Of a stretch of 64,000 nucleotides of DNA, positions 25,290 to 38,360 are shown piece by piece. The notes under the pieces are model-generated. The model was not told the origin of the DNA. It did not search any database and worked only from the letters and a program-made list of their open reading frames with translations. Made by a program: the position numbers and the translations under genes. Position 1 is the first letter of the stretch; the number at the start of each line of letters is the position of its first letter. Source of the DNA: Quillaja saponaria (lineage: Eukaryota > Streptophyta > Magnoliopsida > Fabales > Quillajaceae); contig CM055608.1 of assembly GCA_029379385.1 (NCBI GenBank), forward strand, positions 32,161,048 to 32,225,047, given 5' to 3'.

Positions 25290-27354
25290 ATGGGGGAAGA
25301 TGCACAGAGAAGAAAGAGACTCACCATTATTGGTGTGTCCAGCTTTTTGCTGGTGGGCATGGTGGTGGCCGTAACAGTTGGTGTTAACTTGAATCAGGAT
25401 TATGCTGATACAAAAAGTGGGAACAAATCCCATGAGGTATCTTCCTCAATGAAAGCAATCAAAACCATTTGTCAACCCACTGATTATAAACAGGAATGTG
25501 TTCGTAGCCTCCACTCTGCGGCTGGGAACACCACAGACCCAAAAGAACTCATCAAGGTTGCCTTTAAGGTAGCAATGAAGAAAATCAGTGAAGGAGTCCA
25601 GAAATCCATTGTGTTTCAAGAGCTAGAGAAGGAGCCTAGAGCAAAGAAGGCTCTTGATCAATGCAAGGAGCTATTGGACCTTTCAATTAGGGAACTCCAA
25701 CACTCATTTGACAAAGTGGGTGAATTTGACATTATGCAAATGGATGACATGCTCATGGATTTGAAGGTTTGGCTTAGTGCTGCCATCACATACCAAGAAA
25801 CCTGCATTGATGGTTTCCAAGACACATTCAGCAATGCCGGAGAGAAAATGAAGGCAGCATTGAAGACATCCATGGAGATGAGCAGCAATGGTCTTGCCAT
25901 CATCACCTCAATGTATTCTGTGCTCACAGACTTACAACTCACAGGTGTTGGTAATCGCCGCCTCCTTCAAGATGAAGATGACGAAGACGATGATGATAAT
26001 AAACTCCCTGTGCTTGGTCATGGCGAGCTCCCTGACTGGGTTGATCCTGGAGTTAGGAGACTTCTGGCTGAACAGCCTGAAAAAATTAAGGCTGATATTG
26101 TTGTGGCTAAGGATGGCAGTGGAAAGTACAAGACAATCGGTCACGCATTAGAAAAAGTCCCCAAGAAAGGCACGAAGCCTTTTGTAATTTATATCAAGGA
26201 AGGCGTCTATGCTGAGAATGTCTTCGTTGACAACGGATTTGATCATGTGGTGTTTATCGGTGACGGGCCTCTCAAAACCCGGATCACGGGAAACTTGAAC
26301 TACATTGATGGCACTCCCACCTTCAAAACCGCCACTGTTGGTATGCATTCTGCTATTAACTCCCAATTGCCAATCCAATTTTCTTATATAATCCATCAAA
26401 TTAATATGACTGTTGTTTTTTTGGTAATATATATATGCAGCTGTTCAAGGAGATTACTTCATTGCCAAGGATATTGGGTTTGAGAACACTGCTGGTCCTC
26501 ACAAGCATCAAGCAGTGGCATTGAGAGTCCAAGCTGACATGTCCATCTTCTACAACTGTCACATGGATGGATACCAAGACACCCTTTACACTCACACCAA
26601 ACGTCAATTCTACAGAGATTGTACCATTTCGGGTACAATTGATTTTGTTTTCGGTGATGCTGCTGTTGTCTTCCAGAACTGCAAGTTTGTGGTACGCAAG
26701 CCTTTGGATAACCAGTATTGCATTGTGACTGCACAAGGTAGGAAGGAGAGGCATCAACCAAGTGCAATAATTTTCCAAAATGCTACAATTGTATCTGACC
26801 CAGAGCACTACGCGGTGAGGGATAAGAACAAGGCATACCTTGGCCGTCCATGGAAGGAGTTCTCAAGGACAATCATCATGGAATCGTTCATTGGTGACTC
26901 CATTCAGGCAGAAGGTTGGTTGCCATGGAATGCTACCTTTGCCCTTAAAACCCTCTTCTACACAGAATTCAACAACCGTGGCCCTGGTGCTGATAAAGCA
27001 AAACGTGTAACATGGCGTGGAATCAAGACCATCACACCTGAACATTCTGTAGATTTCACACCAAGCCGGTTCCTCAAGGGTGACGCCTGGATTAAGGATA
27101 GTGGAGTGCCTTATACCCCTGGCATGATGAACATTAAACCTGATCCTGCTGCTCTTGCTTTTGCTCCAGGTGCAGCTCCTGCTGCTCCTTCTCTTGCTCC
27201 AGGTGCAGCTCCTGCTTTATTAGCTCCATCTGTAGCAGCTCCTGCTTTAGCTCCATCTGTAGCAGCTCCAGCTCAAGCTTCTGCTCTCAACTCCCTCTCT
27301 CACTCGGATGAGACTTCACGACACACACTGAAAATGTTCAGTTTTACATTTTGA
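25290..27354 (+). CDS. Pectinesterase with signal anchor and Ala/Pro tail (PME C)
   Basis: Two exons, 25290-26340 and 26441-27354, encode 654 residues, about 100 longer than its neighbours. The N-terminus is basic (RRKRL) and followed by one hydrophobic helix (TIIGVSSFLLVGMVVAVTVG), giving a signal anchor. The PMEI pro-domain has CQPTDYKQECVRSL, LDQCKELLDLSIREL and YQETCIDGF. Two RRLL sites (NRRLLQ and VRRLLA) flank an acidic run (DEDDEDDDD). The PME domain keeps QAVALR, GYQDTLY, SGTIDFVFGD and YLGRPWKEFSRTI. After the usual end (GVPYTPGMM) comes a ~75-residue tail, first rich in Ala, Pro and Leu with a repeated LAPSVAAPA motif. This matches the long-tailed PME21/28/45-type group expressed in pollen in Arabidopsis; that subgrouping is from memory. 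The tail is arabinogalactan-protein-like and may be O-glycosylated. Confidence 0.92.
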
Positions 27355-28636
27355 TCTTTGATGTGTATCCAATTTTCAAGTGGGTGTGCTATTAGCTACA
27401 GTCCTAAAAGCATGGCTGCTACTCCGGCCGCTGCTGCTGCTTGTATTGTTCTTGCACCATATCCATCACAAAATGCCATGAGAGCAACCTCTTTCTTCTT
27501 GCCTATTCCCTAGTCAAACATTTTATCTATCTATCATCTGCCAAATTCCTTTCTCTTTTTCTTTTTTCTTATTCTTTTTTTTCCCATATATGTAGATATT
27601 GAACTGAATGTTTCTACTTCTCCTCTAGTTTTAGGACTACAAAATCGATTCAAGAGCAATCTTTAATTACTACAGAAGCTAACTTACATTGTTCTGACAA
27701 TGATCTGTTTAATTTCCAAATTTAAATTTAATTATTCTATTCTTTGTTTATAAGTATAACTTTTTTCTCTGTTTCTTTATGCCAATTTGGATATCCAACC
27801 AAGTAATTAATCAGACCAAGAAAAATAATCTTTTTTTATGAAATTGAATCTAGTATGACTACCTTTTTTTTGCTTCAAATTGGAGAAGTCAGATTGAGGA
27901 CAGTGACTTGACATCTTCTTTGATTATTATAGGAGTAGACATATTAGACCCAGATTCTTGAATGTCATCAAACATTTTTTCTATGTGTATGAGGATATTG
28001 TCATCTGAGGATGAGTGGGAAGTATGAAGAGAATTGTGGGAATTGGACATGGGTGTCTACTGTCTAGGCATTTTGTTGTGTTCAATAAGTAGTAGAATGT
28101 TGTGATCTTGGATCTAGATATCAGTTGGGAAGCCTCTGTAAACTAGTTATCTATTTTCACAGGTTTAGTTCACCAATTTGCCTGTGTATTGGTTAGTCTC
28201 TTGTCATATTATAGTTTTCAAGATTTTGCTTAACTAAGTTGGCCTCTTGGCTTTGTCTGTAGGCTTTAAGGGGGTAAAGCTTGGTGCTGGTTAGCCCCAG
28301 GTTCTTATTTTGTAAAGACAATTAAGAACAATTTCGTACATAGACAGTTCATTATGTTACATTTGCTAAATTAGTGGATTATTGCTAAACTAAGAAATGA
28401 AAAGCATTCAATGGGATATGAAGTTGGAAAGAATGATTGTGAAATAGTGGGTCATGTATTGTGATGCTGTTTGGGAGGTGTCTGAGTTACATCCTTCATT
28501 GCGCACTGTTTGCATACCCCAGATTAACTCTCCCCTTTTCCAGGAGAGTTTGTCAATAATTTGTTAGAACAATTATTTTGCACCTACATGCTCTATGGGA
28601 TGGTAAGCTTCTTACATCTTGTGTCTATTGTATTGC
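27355..28636. other. Intergenic region after PME C
   Basis: It holds the PME C 3' UTR. No gene is recognised. Mildly T-rich sequence continues to the gene fragments at 28.6 kb. Confidence 0.4.
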
Positions 28637-29615
28637 AGAAGTGAGGGTTCTTCTGTCATTGAACATGAAACATCTAACCACACAAAAAGGCTCAAAAAGA
28701 ATGGCAGGCCAAAGAAGGTTGTTTTGTTGGTATTTTTTGTCTCCTTGTATACTCTTCTTTGTGTCTATTATCTCACTATATTGTCCATGCGCTTCCAGAA
28801 AGAATAAGGAACGAAGCAAAAGCCATCGCCATAAATGGCACAAGCATAAAGTGAAGAGTTAGGTCTCTGTTTATTGTGCAGCTTGCTTGCAATTTTATAG
28901 GTTTTTCTGGCGAATTATATGCAATTGTATGTCATTGTTTCTCGTTCTTGTTGTATGGTTGCAGTATTTGGTATGTGAAAACCTTCACTGCATGTAATTG
29001 ATTGCCTGTTATGAATTATATGCATCTTATAATCAATCAATTTGCAAGAAACTTTTTGCTGTTTAATATCAAATGCAAATATTTATACATCCATTTTAAA
29101 GATGCTTATAATACTTTCTGCCTATTTTTGGGGATTTGCTCATTGAAATTGGAGCTGGGGTCTGTGACATTATTACTGGGGGCTTCATTGAATTTGCTTG
29201 GATGTCCGGGTTTGTCCTGGCAATGGGAGCCATATGCAGAAGCAGCAGGATGAGAGAAGCAGAAGTTCTGTACCACTTTCCAAGTTATTGCACGCTGCTT
29301 TAAAAATTGGCAGCATGGTTTTTTTGTTTTTGTTCTGCACTGACCCTTATATGGTTGATGTACAGTTTTTAGGGCGTGACAAAGATGAGGGTGTCCGTCT
29401 GGCAAGAAGGTATGACTACCCTCCCCCCCCCCCCCCCCCCCCCCCCCCCTCTCGAAAAAACAAATTAATGAATTGTCTTTTTCAGTTGGCCTTGTAAGAG
29501 GAATCACATGAATATGCTTTCTCTTGTGTTTCTTTGTAAAATACTCCAGGAGGATAAGGCGGCAGAAGGCAAAAGAAATGAACTGCTGAACTTCTTAAAT
29601 GCTAGTTTTGATTGA
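28637..29615 (+). pseudogene. Fragments of a Lys/Arg/His-rich, probably nuclear protein gene
   Basis: Several exon-like pieces bounded by splice signals line up on the plus strand. 28639-28720 reads SEGSSVIEHETSNHTK then KNGRPKK. 28793-28861 reads KNKERSKSHRHKWHKHKVKS then stop. 29238-29282 reads KQQDERSRSSVPLSK. 29367-29410 reads FLGRDKDEGVRLARR. 29550-29615 reads EDKAAEGKRNELLNFLNASF, D, then stop. The compositions suggest a splicing-factor-like or SR-like nuclear protein, and the last exon looks like a genuine conserved C-terminus. I cannot join the pieces into one frame: the GRPKK exon followed by the next acceptor meets a stop at once. So this is either a decayed gene or an alternatively spliced gene whose first exons I miss. 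A C-only tract sits in one putative intron. Confidence 0.4.
29423..29449. repeat. Poly-C tract (27 C)
   Basis: An uninterrupted run of 27 cytosines, extremely long for plant DNA. The exact count may be affected by sequencing. Confidence 0.9.
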
Positions 29616-30943
29616 TATTTTGAGTGAAAAATTGGTCAAGGGATTCAAAAAATGAGTAAGGAAATGCCTTTTAGTTGGACGCTTAAAAATCAGATTCCTT
29701 TGCAAAGACCAAGTTACCTAGCCTAGTAATCGCATTTTCAACATTTTCTGTTTTAACTTTGTTGCAAGTAATAAAACATTATCACTAGCTTTTTATTAGA
29801 ATATATTCAATGAGTCAAATGACTTGAGTGTTGGATCGTCTGTGTTTCCATTAGTCAGGGACTTTGCTTTGGGTTTTAAATTAATCAAATATCAATTGTT
29901 ACTCTGTCCCTTTCATATTTGTAAGTTATGAAGGACTCCAATAGGAAAATTTACTCTATCAATTAAGGGAGCTCGCAGTTTAGAACAATATTTTCTTTCT
30001 ACCCAAAAAAAAAAAAAAACTTGGTTTTCTAATTAAAGGAAAAAAGTAAAAAGAGAAGAAAATACAAGCACAATGTAGACACAGATTGTCTTGTTTCTCG
30101 GAAAAATTGTGTCTTTTTTCTCGGAACAGACCCTCCAAATGTATATCCAGAGCTAAAAAAAATAAAATAAAAAATGAGGTGACAAAACAACAAAAAAAAA
30201 ACCTTGGAAAGTTTGGTGGGGGCATTATTGTCATTTAGGATACGAAAATGTGCTATATAACGGTGTCTAAGATTAGGGTTTAGTTTATGATCCTTCAGGC
30301 AGTTAAGGGGATGGGATGAGTGGTTGGCTCTCGCGATTACGATGCGAGTTGGGTGTCCACCCCAAAGCCTGGTTACGACAATAGGGCACTCCCGTTTTAG
30401 ACCAATCTGATCCCTCTCTTGAAGGAATCCACAGAATTAGGGTTTTCAATTTTTCGTTGTGTTTTCTAAGCTTTCTTGTTTTGATAATTTCTGATTTGGA
30501 TTTCGCACATAGTTCTTCTTGCTACCAATTTGCTTAAAAATGGTGTTCAGGATTTTATCTGTGCGTGAATCAAATATAAATCCTTTCTGCTTGAGCTATC
30601 TTCTTCGTCTATAGAGATCTGCTCCAATGTAATTGGATTACATTTTGTTTTCATCACCAATCTTAAATCTTTCTATTTTCTTTGTCTTTTTTATCTTTTA
30701 TTTTATTGTATTGGTTGTATAATAACAATATCTAAGTGAAAGCTGCAAACTTTACAGAACCTATTAAATGGTTGTGGGCATTGGAAATCAGTCAAAGCTC
30801 AAGGGAAAATAAAAAATTTATGGAAGGGGCTATGTGCTCAAATTAGCCTCACCCTTCATGATTTATTTACATTACAGAGTCCCTTGATCATAACTAAGAG
30901 CTTTTAAAAAAAAAAAAAAACTTGGTGGATTGTTATTTGGTGT
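29616..30943. other. Intergenic region with possible short-RNA unit
   Basis: No protein gene is supported. Within it, 30253-30260 is a TATA-like ctatataa. Telo-box-like TTAGGGTTT lies at 30273-30281 and TTAGGGTTTT at 30437-30446. Between them is a GC-richer island (about 30300-30425) that can fold locally. The rest is AT-rich, with A runs at 30005-30020 and 30908-30920. Confidence 0.4.
30290..30425 (+). ncRNA. Candidate structured RNA (speculative)
   Basis: A locally GC-rich island with complementary segments: a ctcgc/gcgag hairpin near 30331-30349, enclosed by ggct/agcc. An acaata (ANANNA box-H-like) lies near 30379 and an ACA near 30431. It lies just downstream of a TATA-like box and a telo-box, an arrangement known from plant snoRNA and ribosomal promoters. 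No known RNA family is recognised and no full H/ACA fold could be drawn by hand. Strand and ends are guesses. Confidence 0.15.
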
Positions 30944-31486
30944 TTATATACCTCCTGCCAAAACATTTGTTATGGCCAAGGAAACGCTGCATAACTGGTG
31001 AAAGTTTGCATTCATTTGAATTATTGGAGACTTTTGGACATTTTGATCCTTGAATCCCTGCTCACATGACTCTGCATTGCTCATGGCTGCTGTCACCCAT
31101 GTATTAACATCGTTATAGCTCGTAGTATCTATTGCTGCCATGGAATCCTTAAGTTTGTCAATGATGTCTTCGTAATTATCAGAGCAGTCATTTAAGCTTT
31201 GCTTGACTTTTCGATCTGATTCTTTGTTTAGCAATTGTTTGATTTGTTTGCTTAGGTTGGTAGCACTTGTTGAAGCCTGTTTCAATGCAATTTTGGCTAG
31301 GCCATGAATATCTGCACCTTTGCTCTCAGGATCTGATTCTAAAATTCTCTTGCACTGATCCTTTTGCAATGCTAGGCTGCAAGCTTGGATGATTAAAGTT
31401 GGGTTTGTTTGTGCAGCAAGAATTTGGTGACCCCAGAGGGTCAGAAGTAGCACAAAGAATAGCCCTGAAATAGGTTTCATTTTCAT
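30944..31486 (-). CDS. Plant invertase/pectin methylesterase inhibitor domain protein
   Basis: Single-exon gene of 180 residues, the usual size for secreted PMEI-fold inhibitors. The signal peptide is SGLFFVLLLTLWGHQILAAQ. The mature part has the conserved Cys pattern: QACSLALQKDQC for the first pair, LNDCSDNYEDIIDKL for the third, SNAESCEQGF for the fourth, and a further Cys in LCSVSLAITNVL. The four-helix bundle blocks either PME or acid invertase, and sequence alone does not say which. The layout also fits cell wall/vacuolar inhibitors of fructosidase (C/VIF). One NLS glycosylation site is visible. It lies 3.6 kb from a PME cluster on the opposite strand, which makes a PME-inhibitor role attractive but unproven. 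The start is the first Met; a second Met two codons on is equally possible. Confidence 0.9.
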   Translation of the reverse strand: MKMKPISGLFFVLLLTLWGHQILAAQTNPTLIIQACSLALQKDQCKRILESDPESKGADIHGLAKIALKQASTSATNLSKQIKQLLNKESDRKVKQSLNDCSDNYEDIIDKLKDSMAAIDTTSYNDVNTWVTAAMSNAESCEQGFKDQNVQKSPIIQMNANFHQLCSVSLAITNVLAGGI

Positions 31487-32399
31487 GGTTCTAATTGAAT
31501 CCTTTTTCTTTTGTTTTGTTCCCCAAAGAGAGAAAATTTTACATTTGTCTTATAGAAGAGCAAGGACCCCAAAATGACACTGATTGAGCGGCCTTCGTGG
31601 GACTTTGTGGATTCCAATCATATGAAATGAACCGGAAAGTATGCACCATCAATTCCTGACCTCACCAAAAGTCTTGCAATTTATAGTTCTCCTTGAATTA
31701 GGCATTGTTGCTTGCGGTGAGAAAGTGGTGCTGACTTAATCATCCGGATGGTGTTCACTTGGTTGGATGGCTTTTGAGGCTGAGTTCTACTCTAATTCTT
31801 AACAACAATATGCTACAACAATATGCTACCTGCTACCTCGAGGTAGAGAGAAAGGGACAATAGTCTTCTTACCAAAAAAAGAAAGAAAGGGATCTCACAT
31901 TGATTGTATGAATACCTCAACCATTTAGTTTACATCCATATTTAGTATATACTTATGGTAAAATATTTTAAAATTTTATTTTGAATGTTTTAAATTTGAA
32001 TTAATGTATATATTATATCATAAATAAATAGTCTATAACAAGTGACATTAAAATGGGTTCGGATCTTCTATAAAAAAAAATTGAGTTTATTTAATGGGTG
32101 CTCTTGTATTTAATGTTATATAAGTGTAATATTTATTATGATAGTTGATTATGATTTTATTAATAATTTATAATTTATTTATTTTTTTACAAGGATCTAC
32201 ACATACATTGGTTTTGCTCGTGACCTGATCTCCTTCGGTCCATTCTGCCTACCCCACCACAAGTGTCTTAATAATTTATAATTTTTTATATACGCAATTT
32301 AGTCATTGCTTCCTAGTTTTCTTCCTTCCTCATTAGGCTAATTACAAAGGTTAATCAAACTCAAACACAGAGGAAGAAACAGAGAGGGACATTGAATCA
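31487..32399. other. Intergenic region between divergent genes
   Basis: Shared 5' region of the inhibitor gene and the epoxide hydrolase. AT-rich, especially 31960-32200. No gene is supported. Confidence 0.45.
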
Positions 32400-33980
32400 A
32401 TGGAGGGAATAGAGCACAGGATGGTGGACGTGAATGGCATTAGAATGCACATAGCAGAAAAAGGACAAGGTCCAATTGTTTTGTTCCTACATGGCTTCCC
32501 TGAACTCTGGTACTCATGGCGCCACCAGATTCTAGCTCTAAGCTCACTGGGTTACCATGCTGTTGCTCCTGATCTTAGGGGCTATGGTGACACTGATGCC
32601 CCAACTTCAATTGACAGATAGAGCATCCTTCATCTTGTTGGTGACCTTATTGCACTTATTGACTCTCTGGGTGCAGATCAGATTTTCCTTGTGGCACATG
32701 ATTGGGGTGCTTTTATAGGCTGGCATTTGTGCCTGTTCCGGCCTGATAGAATCAAAGCTTATGTGTGCCTTAGCATCCCGTTTATCCCAAGAAACCCGAA
32801 CATAAAGCCTTTGGATGGCTGGAATGCTCATTTTGGAGAAGATTATTACATCTGCAGATTTCAGGTTCTTGTATTCTTTTAGTATCAAACTGTTTATGGA
32901 GGAATTATGACAGTTTTGGCTATAATCCTTTTAATCTTAGATTTTGCTAAAATGGAAATCTTTTGGATGTCAGCTTCACTTAGTCCTATATGAGAGGGGC
33001 TGATCTAAATTGGGTAGATGTCACATGTTCTAAAACTGATAGATAATGTAATTTTGGAATCTCTTTTCACTTATCAATTTTCAATTGTCCATTAAGGTAT
33101 CAGATGAAGTATCAGGATAATTTTGGTAATAATTCTTTTTATGGGTGAAGGAATGAAACTAGGGGAAGATCTGTTGTGTTCTAACAGGGAATGAGTTTGT
33201 TCAACTTTACATCACTAGTACCCTTGCCTAATATATGTTACAGGAGCCAGGAAAGATGGAAGCTGAGCTTGCTAAAATTGGTATTGCACAAACACTGAAG
33301 AGTTTTTTTGCAATTCGAAAGCCTGGTGCACTCATCTTGCCAAAGGATAACGGGTTTAATATCGATCCGGAAACTCCAAAGACCTTGCCATCTTGGCTCT
33401 CAGAGGAAGACCTTGCTTATTATGCCAGCAAATTTGAGCAGAAAGGCTTCACTCCAGGATTGAACTACTACAGAAATTTCAACTCGTATGTTACTTTTGT
33501 TTCCTTTCTTTTACTTTGTTTGCTGCTGTCTATATTCTTTTTGAAGTTCTACAAAATAAGAATGCTGATTGCTAAGTGTATTTCTGAACAACATAACAAT
33601 CCTGGCGGAGCCTACTACAACCCAGTTGAGAGCCCTATTCTGATGCACTTCTACATCAGTAACATATTTAGGTTGTAATGTTTGCACCTAATTTTGGTGG
33701 AGCAGAGGTTATAATTTCTTCTGTTCTTTGCAGGAATTGGGAGCTCACAGCACCATGGACTGGGGCACAGGTGAAAGTCCCAGTGAAGTTCATTGTGGGA
33801 GATCTTGATATGGTGTATACTACCCCAGGGTTTAAAGAATATATACACAATGGTGATTTCAAGAAAGATGTGCCAAATTTGGAGGAAGTTGTTGTGATGG
33901 AATCTGTAGCTCATTTCAACAACCAAGAAAGACCGGAGGAAATCAGCAATCATATTTACGACTTCATTAAGAAGTTCTGA
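32400..33980 (+). pseudogene. Soluble epoxide hydrolase with in-frame TAG at codon 74
   Basis: Three exons, 32400-32864, 33244-33485 and 33734-33980, join to 318 codons, the normal length for plant soluble epoxide hydrolases. The only defect is TAG at 32619-32621; the frame continues unchanged on both sides (IDR before, SILHLVGDL after). All known catalytic features remain: the HGFP oxyanion motif, the nucleophile Asp101 in HDWGA, Asp261 in GDLDMVY, His296 in VAHFNNQ, and Tyr residues in EDYYICRFQ and LNYYRNF. The family opens epoxides of fatty acids (cutin monomers, defence oxylipins) with water. Splice sites are sound. Relatives generally have an aromatic residue at this place, so Tyr TAC/TAT to TAG by one base is a likely route. 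It could be a recent null allele, a sequencing error, or a gene read through or restarted downstream. Confidence 0.85.
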
Positions 33981-35014
33981 ATTTCTTCGTAGCTTATCAC
34001 ATTTACCATGCTCCTTTATGCATCGTTGTTTCCAGTATGTTTATGTTAATTTCATTGGTCTGTTCTTGCTCAAAATAATACCTGGGACACAGTTTGTTTA
34101 AAAGCAAACTTTCAGTTTCACCTCCACACTTCTTCCATGTTCATGACAATGGTAATTGGTTAACTGAATGTTGAGACTTGTTGAAGCTGTCAAGCTTCAT
34201 TAAGAAGCATGTGTTATGACAATTTAGCTTATTAAGAAACATGTGTTATGACAATTTAGCTTATTATTATTTTTGATGTATTTGTTGGTTGTTATTGTGT
34301 AAGTTGTTGTGATCCACAAACTTAGGAAAACAACCCATACTGTATGTAGTGGTTGGACCATGTAATAAAAGTTGTTTTATGCAACTCTTATGAATGAAAT
34401 CCTATGTATGTTGTTCTGTGCTAGTTTTCTCCTTTCCTCTTTGAGCAAAGCTTACAAACTCGAAACTATGAACATGTACATATTAATCTGCAAAAATTAA
34501 TATAACCTACACCAACTCCTAAAAGATGCGTTTAACTTATGATTGAACTCTTGAGAAGAGACAGAACATCTCTAAACAGATATTTAGCACATCATATAAA
34601 ATCATATAATGTATCAAGCAATATACTTGTTATTCTATTATTTTATCCTTTCCCTCCAATTATATAAAGTTTACTCCCTGTTTAGTTTAGTTTTTAATGT
34701 TAATGAAAATTATCAACAGAAGTACAGAACAAACTACATTAAGATGACAAAATTAAGAACAATGCCAAGACATGAACCCAATTTGTCGACATCGAGGCAA
34801 AAATCCAAATACTGTATTAGCTACTAGGAGTTTGAATTATAAACTAAATATCAAAATATGGCCGGTTACATTTGAAAGACAACTGCATGGAAGGGAATAA
34901 CAGGTCGAAGCAATTAAAGATCCAACACAACGGGCTATCCTCATAGGAATAACAAAAATTTGGATTGCCAAAGTCAAAAAACACATCTGCCTCACAATAA
35001 GAACTATAACAAAC
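33981..35014. other. Intergenic region between convergent genes
   Basis: 3' flanks of the epoxide hydrolase and of RPL18. A short direct repeat occurs near 34199-34263 (aagaa.catgtgttatgacaa, twice). No gene is supported. Confidence 0.45.
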
Positions 35015-37018
<2,004 letters not shown>

Positions 37019-37092
37019 TGAAGCTTGGGTGTTGCAGAGCTCTCTCTCTCCTCGACGCCGCGACTGCTGAAAGTTGTATGATGAACACCAAC

Positions 37093-37190
37093 TTAGGGTT
37101 ATCAGCTTTTATGGGTGGTGAGAGGCCTGAAAGGCTTGTATTGGGCCATGTAGGCGAAACCCTAAAAGTTGACGGGTTACGTTTGGCCCA
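37093..37190 (-). promoter_or_regulatory. Telo-box and site II elements of RPL18
   Basis: Upstream of the RPL18 start there is TTAGGGTT (37093-37100), TGGGCC (37142-37147), AAACCCTAA (37157-37165) and GGCCCA (37185-37190). Telo-box plus TGGGCC/site II pairs are known to drive plant ribosomal protein genes, and TCP factors bind site II. Position and gene identity agree. Confidence 0.8.
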
Positions 37191-37939
37191 GTCCATTTTA
37201 TATCAAATCTTTTTATTTTTCACGAGAAAATGTTACATTATGACTGTATCTTCCTTCTCTGATATTGAAGAGAACTATTTTTTCAATCTGCCTTAGAAGC
37301 TATATCAATGGCTTAGTAATATGTACATTTAATTCTTCTCTATCTTTATTAAATTAAAAATCAAGAACCTTTTCTGTTATTTTATTCACATTACACATTT
37401 TAAAAGATTCGATGATCAAATATGAAATAAATTCATTAACACCTTAAGTGGTGAATTTTTTTTTGCAAATACGATTGAAATAGCATAAGATCGTTCATAG
37501 AAACCCAGTCCAGGTAGTTATGAGATTTAGACGTGATTCAGGCACCATCCCCATTTTTGTATTTCTTGATCTAGCATTAAAGCAAATGCTGTTTCATGAA
37601 ATGTAAACAATAAATTAATCAAAGGATCGCCAGTTGCAACCATTAATTTCTTTGTTGTTTACAGGGACATAAAAAACAAATCCTTTGTCCAGATCAACAT
37701 CCAGAAAATATGAGTCTTTCTCTTTGTATGGTTGGCCTGCAGTAGATCTTGCAACATCCTCATCTACAAAGTTGGTTGACAAGAAAGTTATTGTGAGTCA
37801 AAGATCATTCAAGTTTAACTAGAAACTGGGTCTGCTTCCATGCATAATATAAAACTGGAAAGCTTGATTTCTCAGACAGAAAAACACGGCAAGTGTTTGT
37901 TTGTGCTATTCCTTTAAAGATCACTATGATTGTACTTAC
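37191..37939. other. Intergenic region between RPL18 and the MCTS1 relic
   Basis: AT-rich. The missing last exon of the MCTS1-like gene would be expected here on the minus strand, but I found no sequence for its end (MERLD in relatives). Confidence 0.4.
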
Positions 37940-38360
37940 CTTCCAAAGAACATCGTTGAGATAATGCATGTTGTCCACCCCTATTCCTTTGTTGATTGTT
38001 TTTTTCTGAAAATCAAGTGATTGAACTATATGAATATGTCGTCAATCAAAGTAATATGGAATTAATTAAAAAAAACTTCTTTATCCATCAATAACAAGGA
38101 GGAAAAAATCATCTTCTGAAATAACAGTACTTATAAAGCGACCTATTGGCTATTAACAATTGACATCTTTCTACAGTCTCATGCTTAAAAGTACCCTAGC
38201 CAAGTTTTCAGATAGGCTGCTACCAATTGGTCTCAACCAAGATATAGTTTTTTCCATGCTCCATTTCTGTTTATATTTTATAGAAAAAGCTCTAATATCC
38301 ATGCTCCACTAATTGACTTAGTAATTATACATGCTTGCACGTGTGTGTTGAGGCATGATA

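Noticed and set aside
30271..30282. Telomere-like TTAGGGTTT as a telomerase RNA template
   Set aside because: A single repeat-and-a-half is the normal length of a telo-box promoter motif, and no upstream snRNA-type element lies at the required distance.
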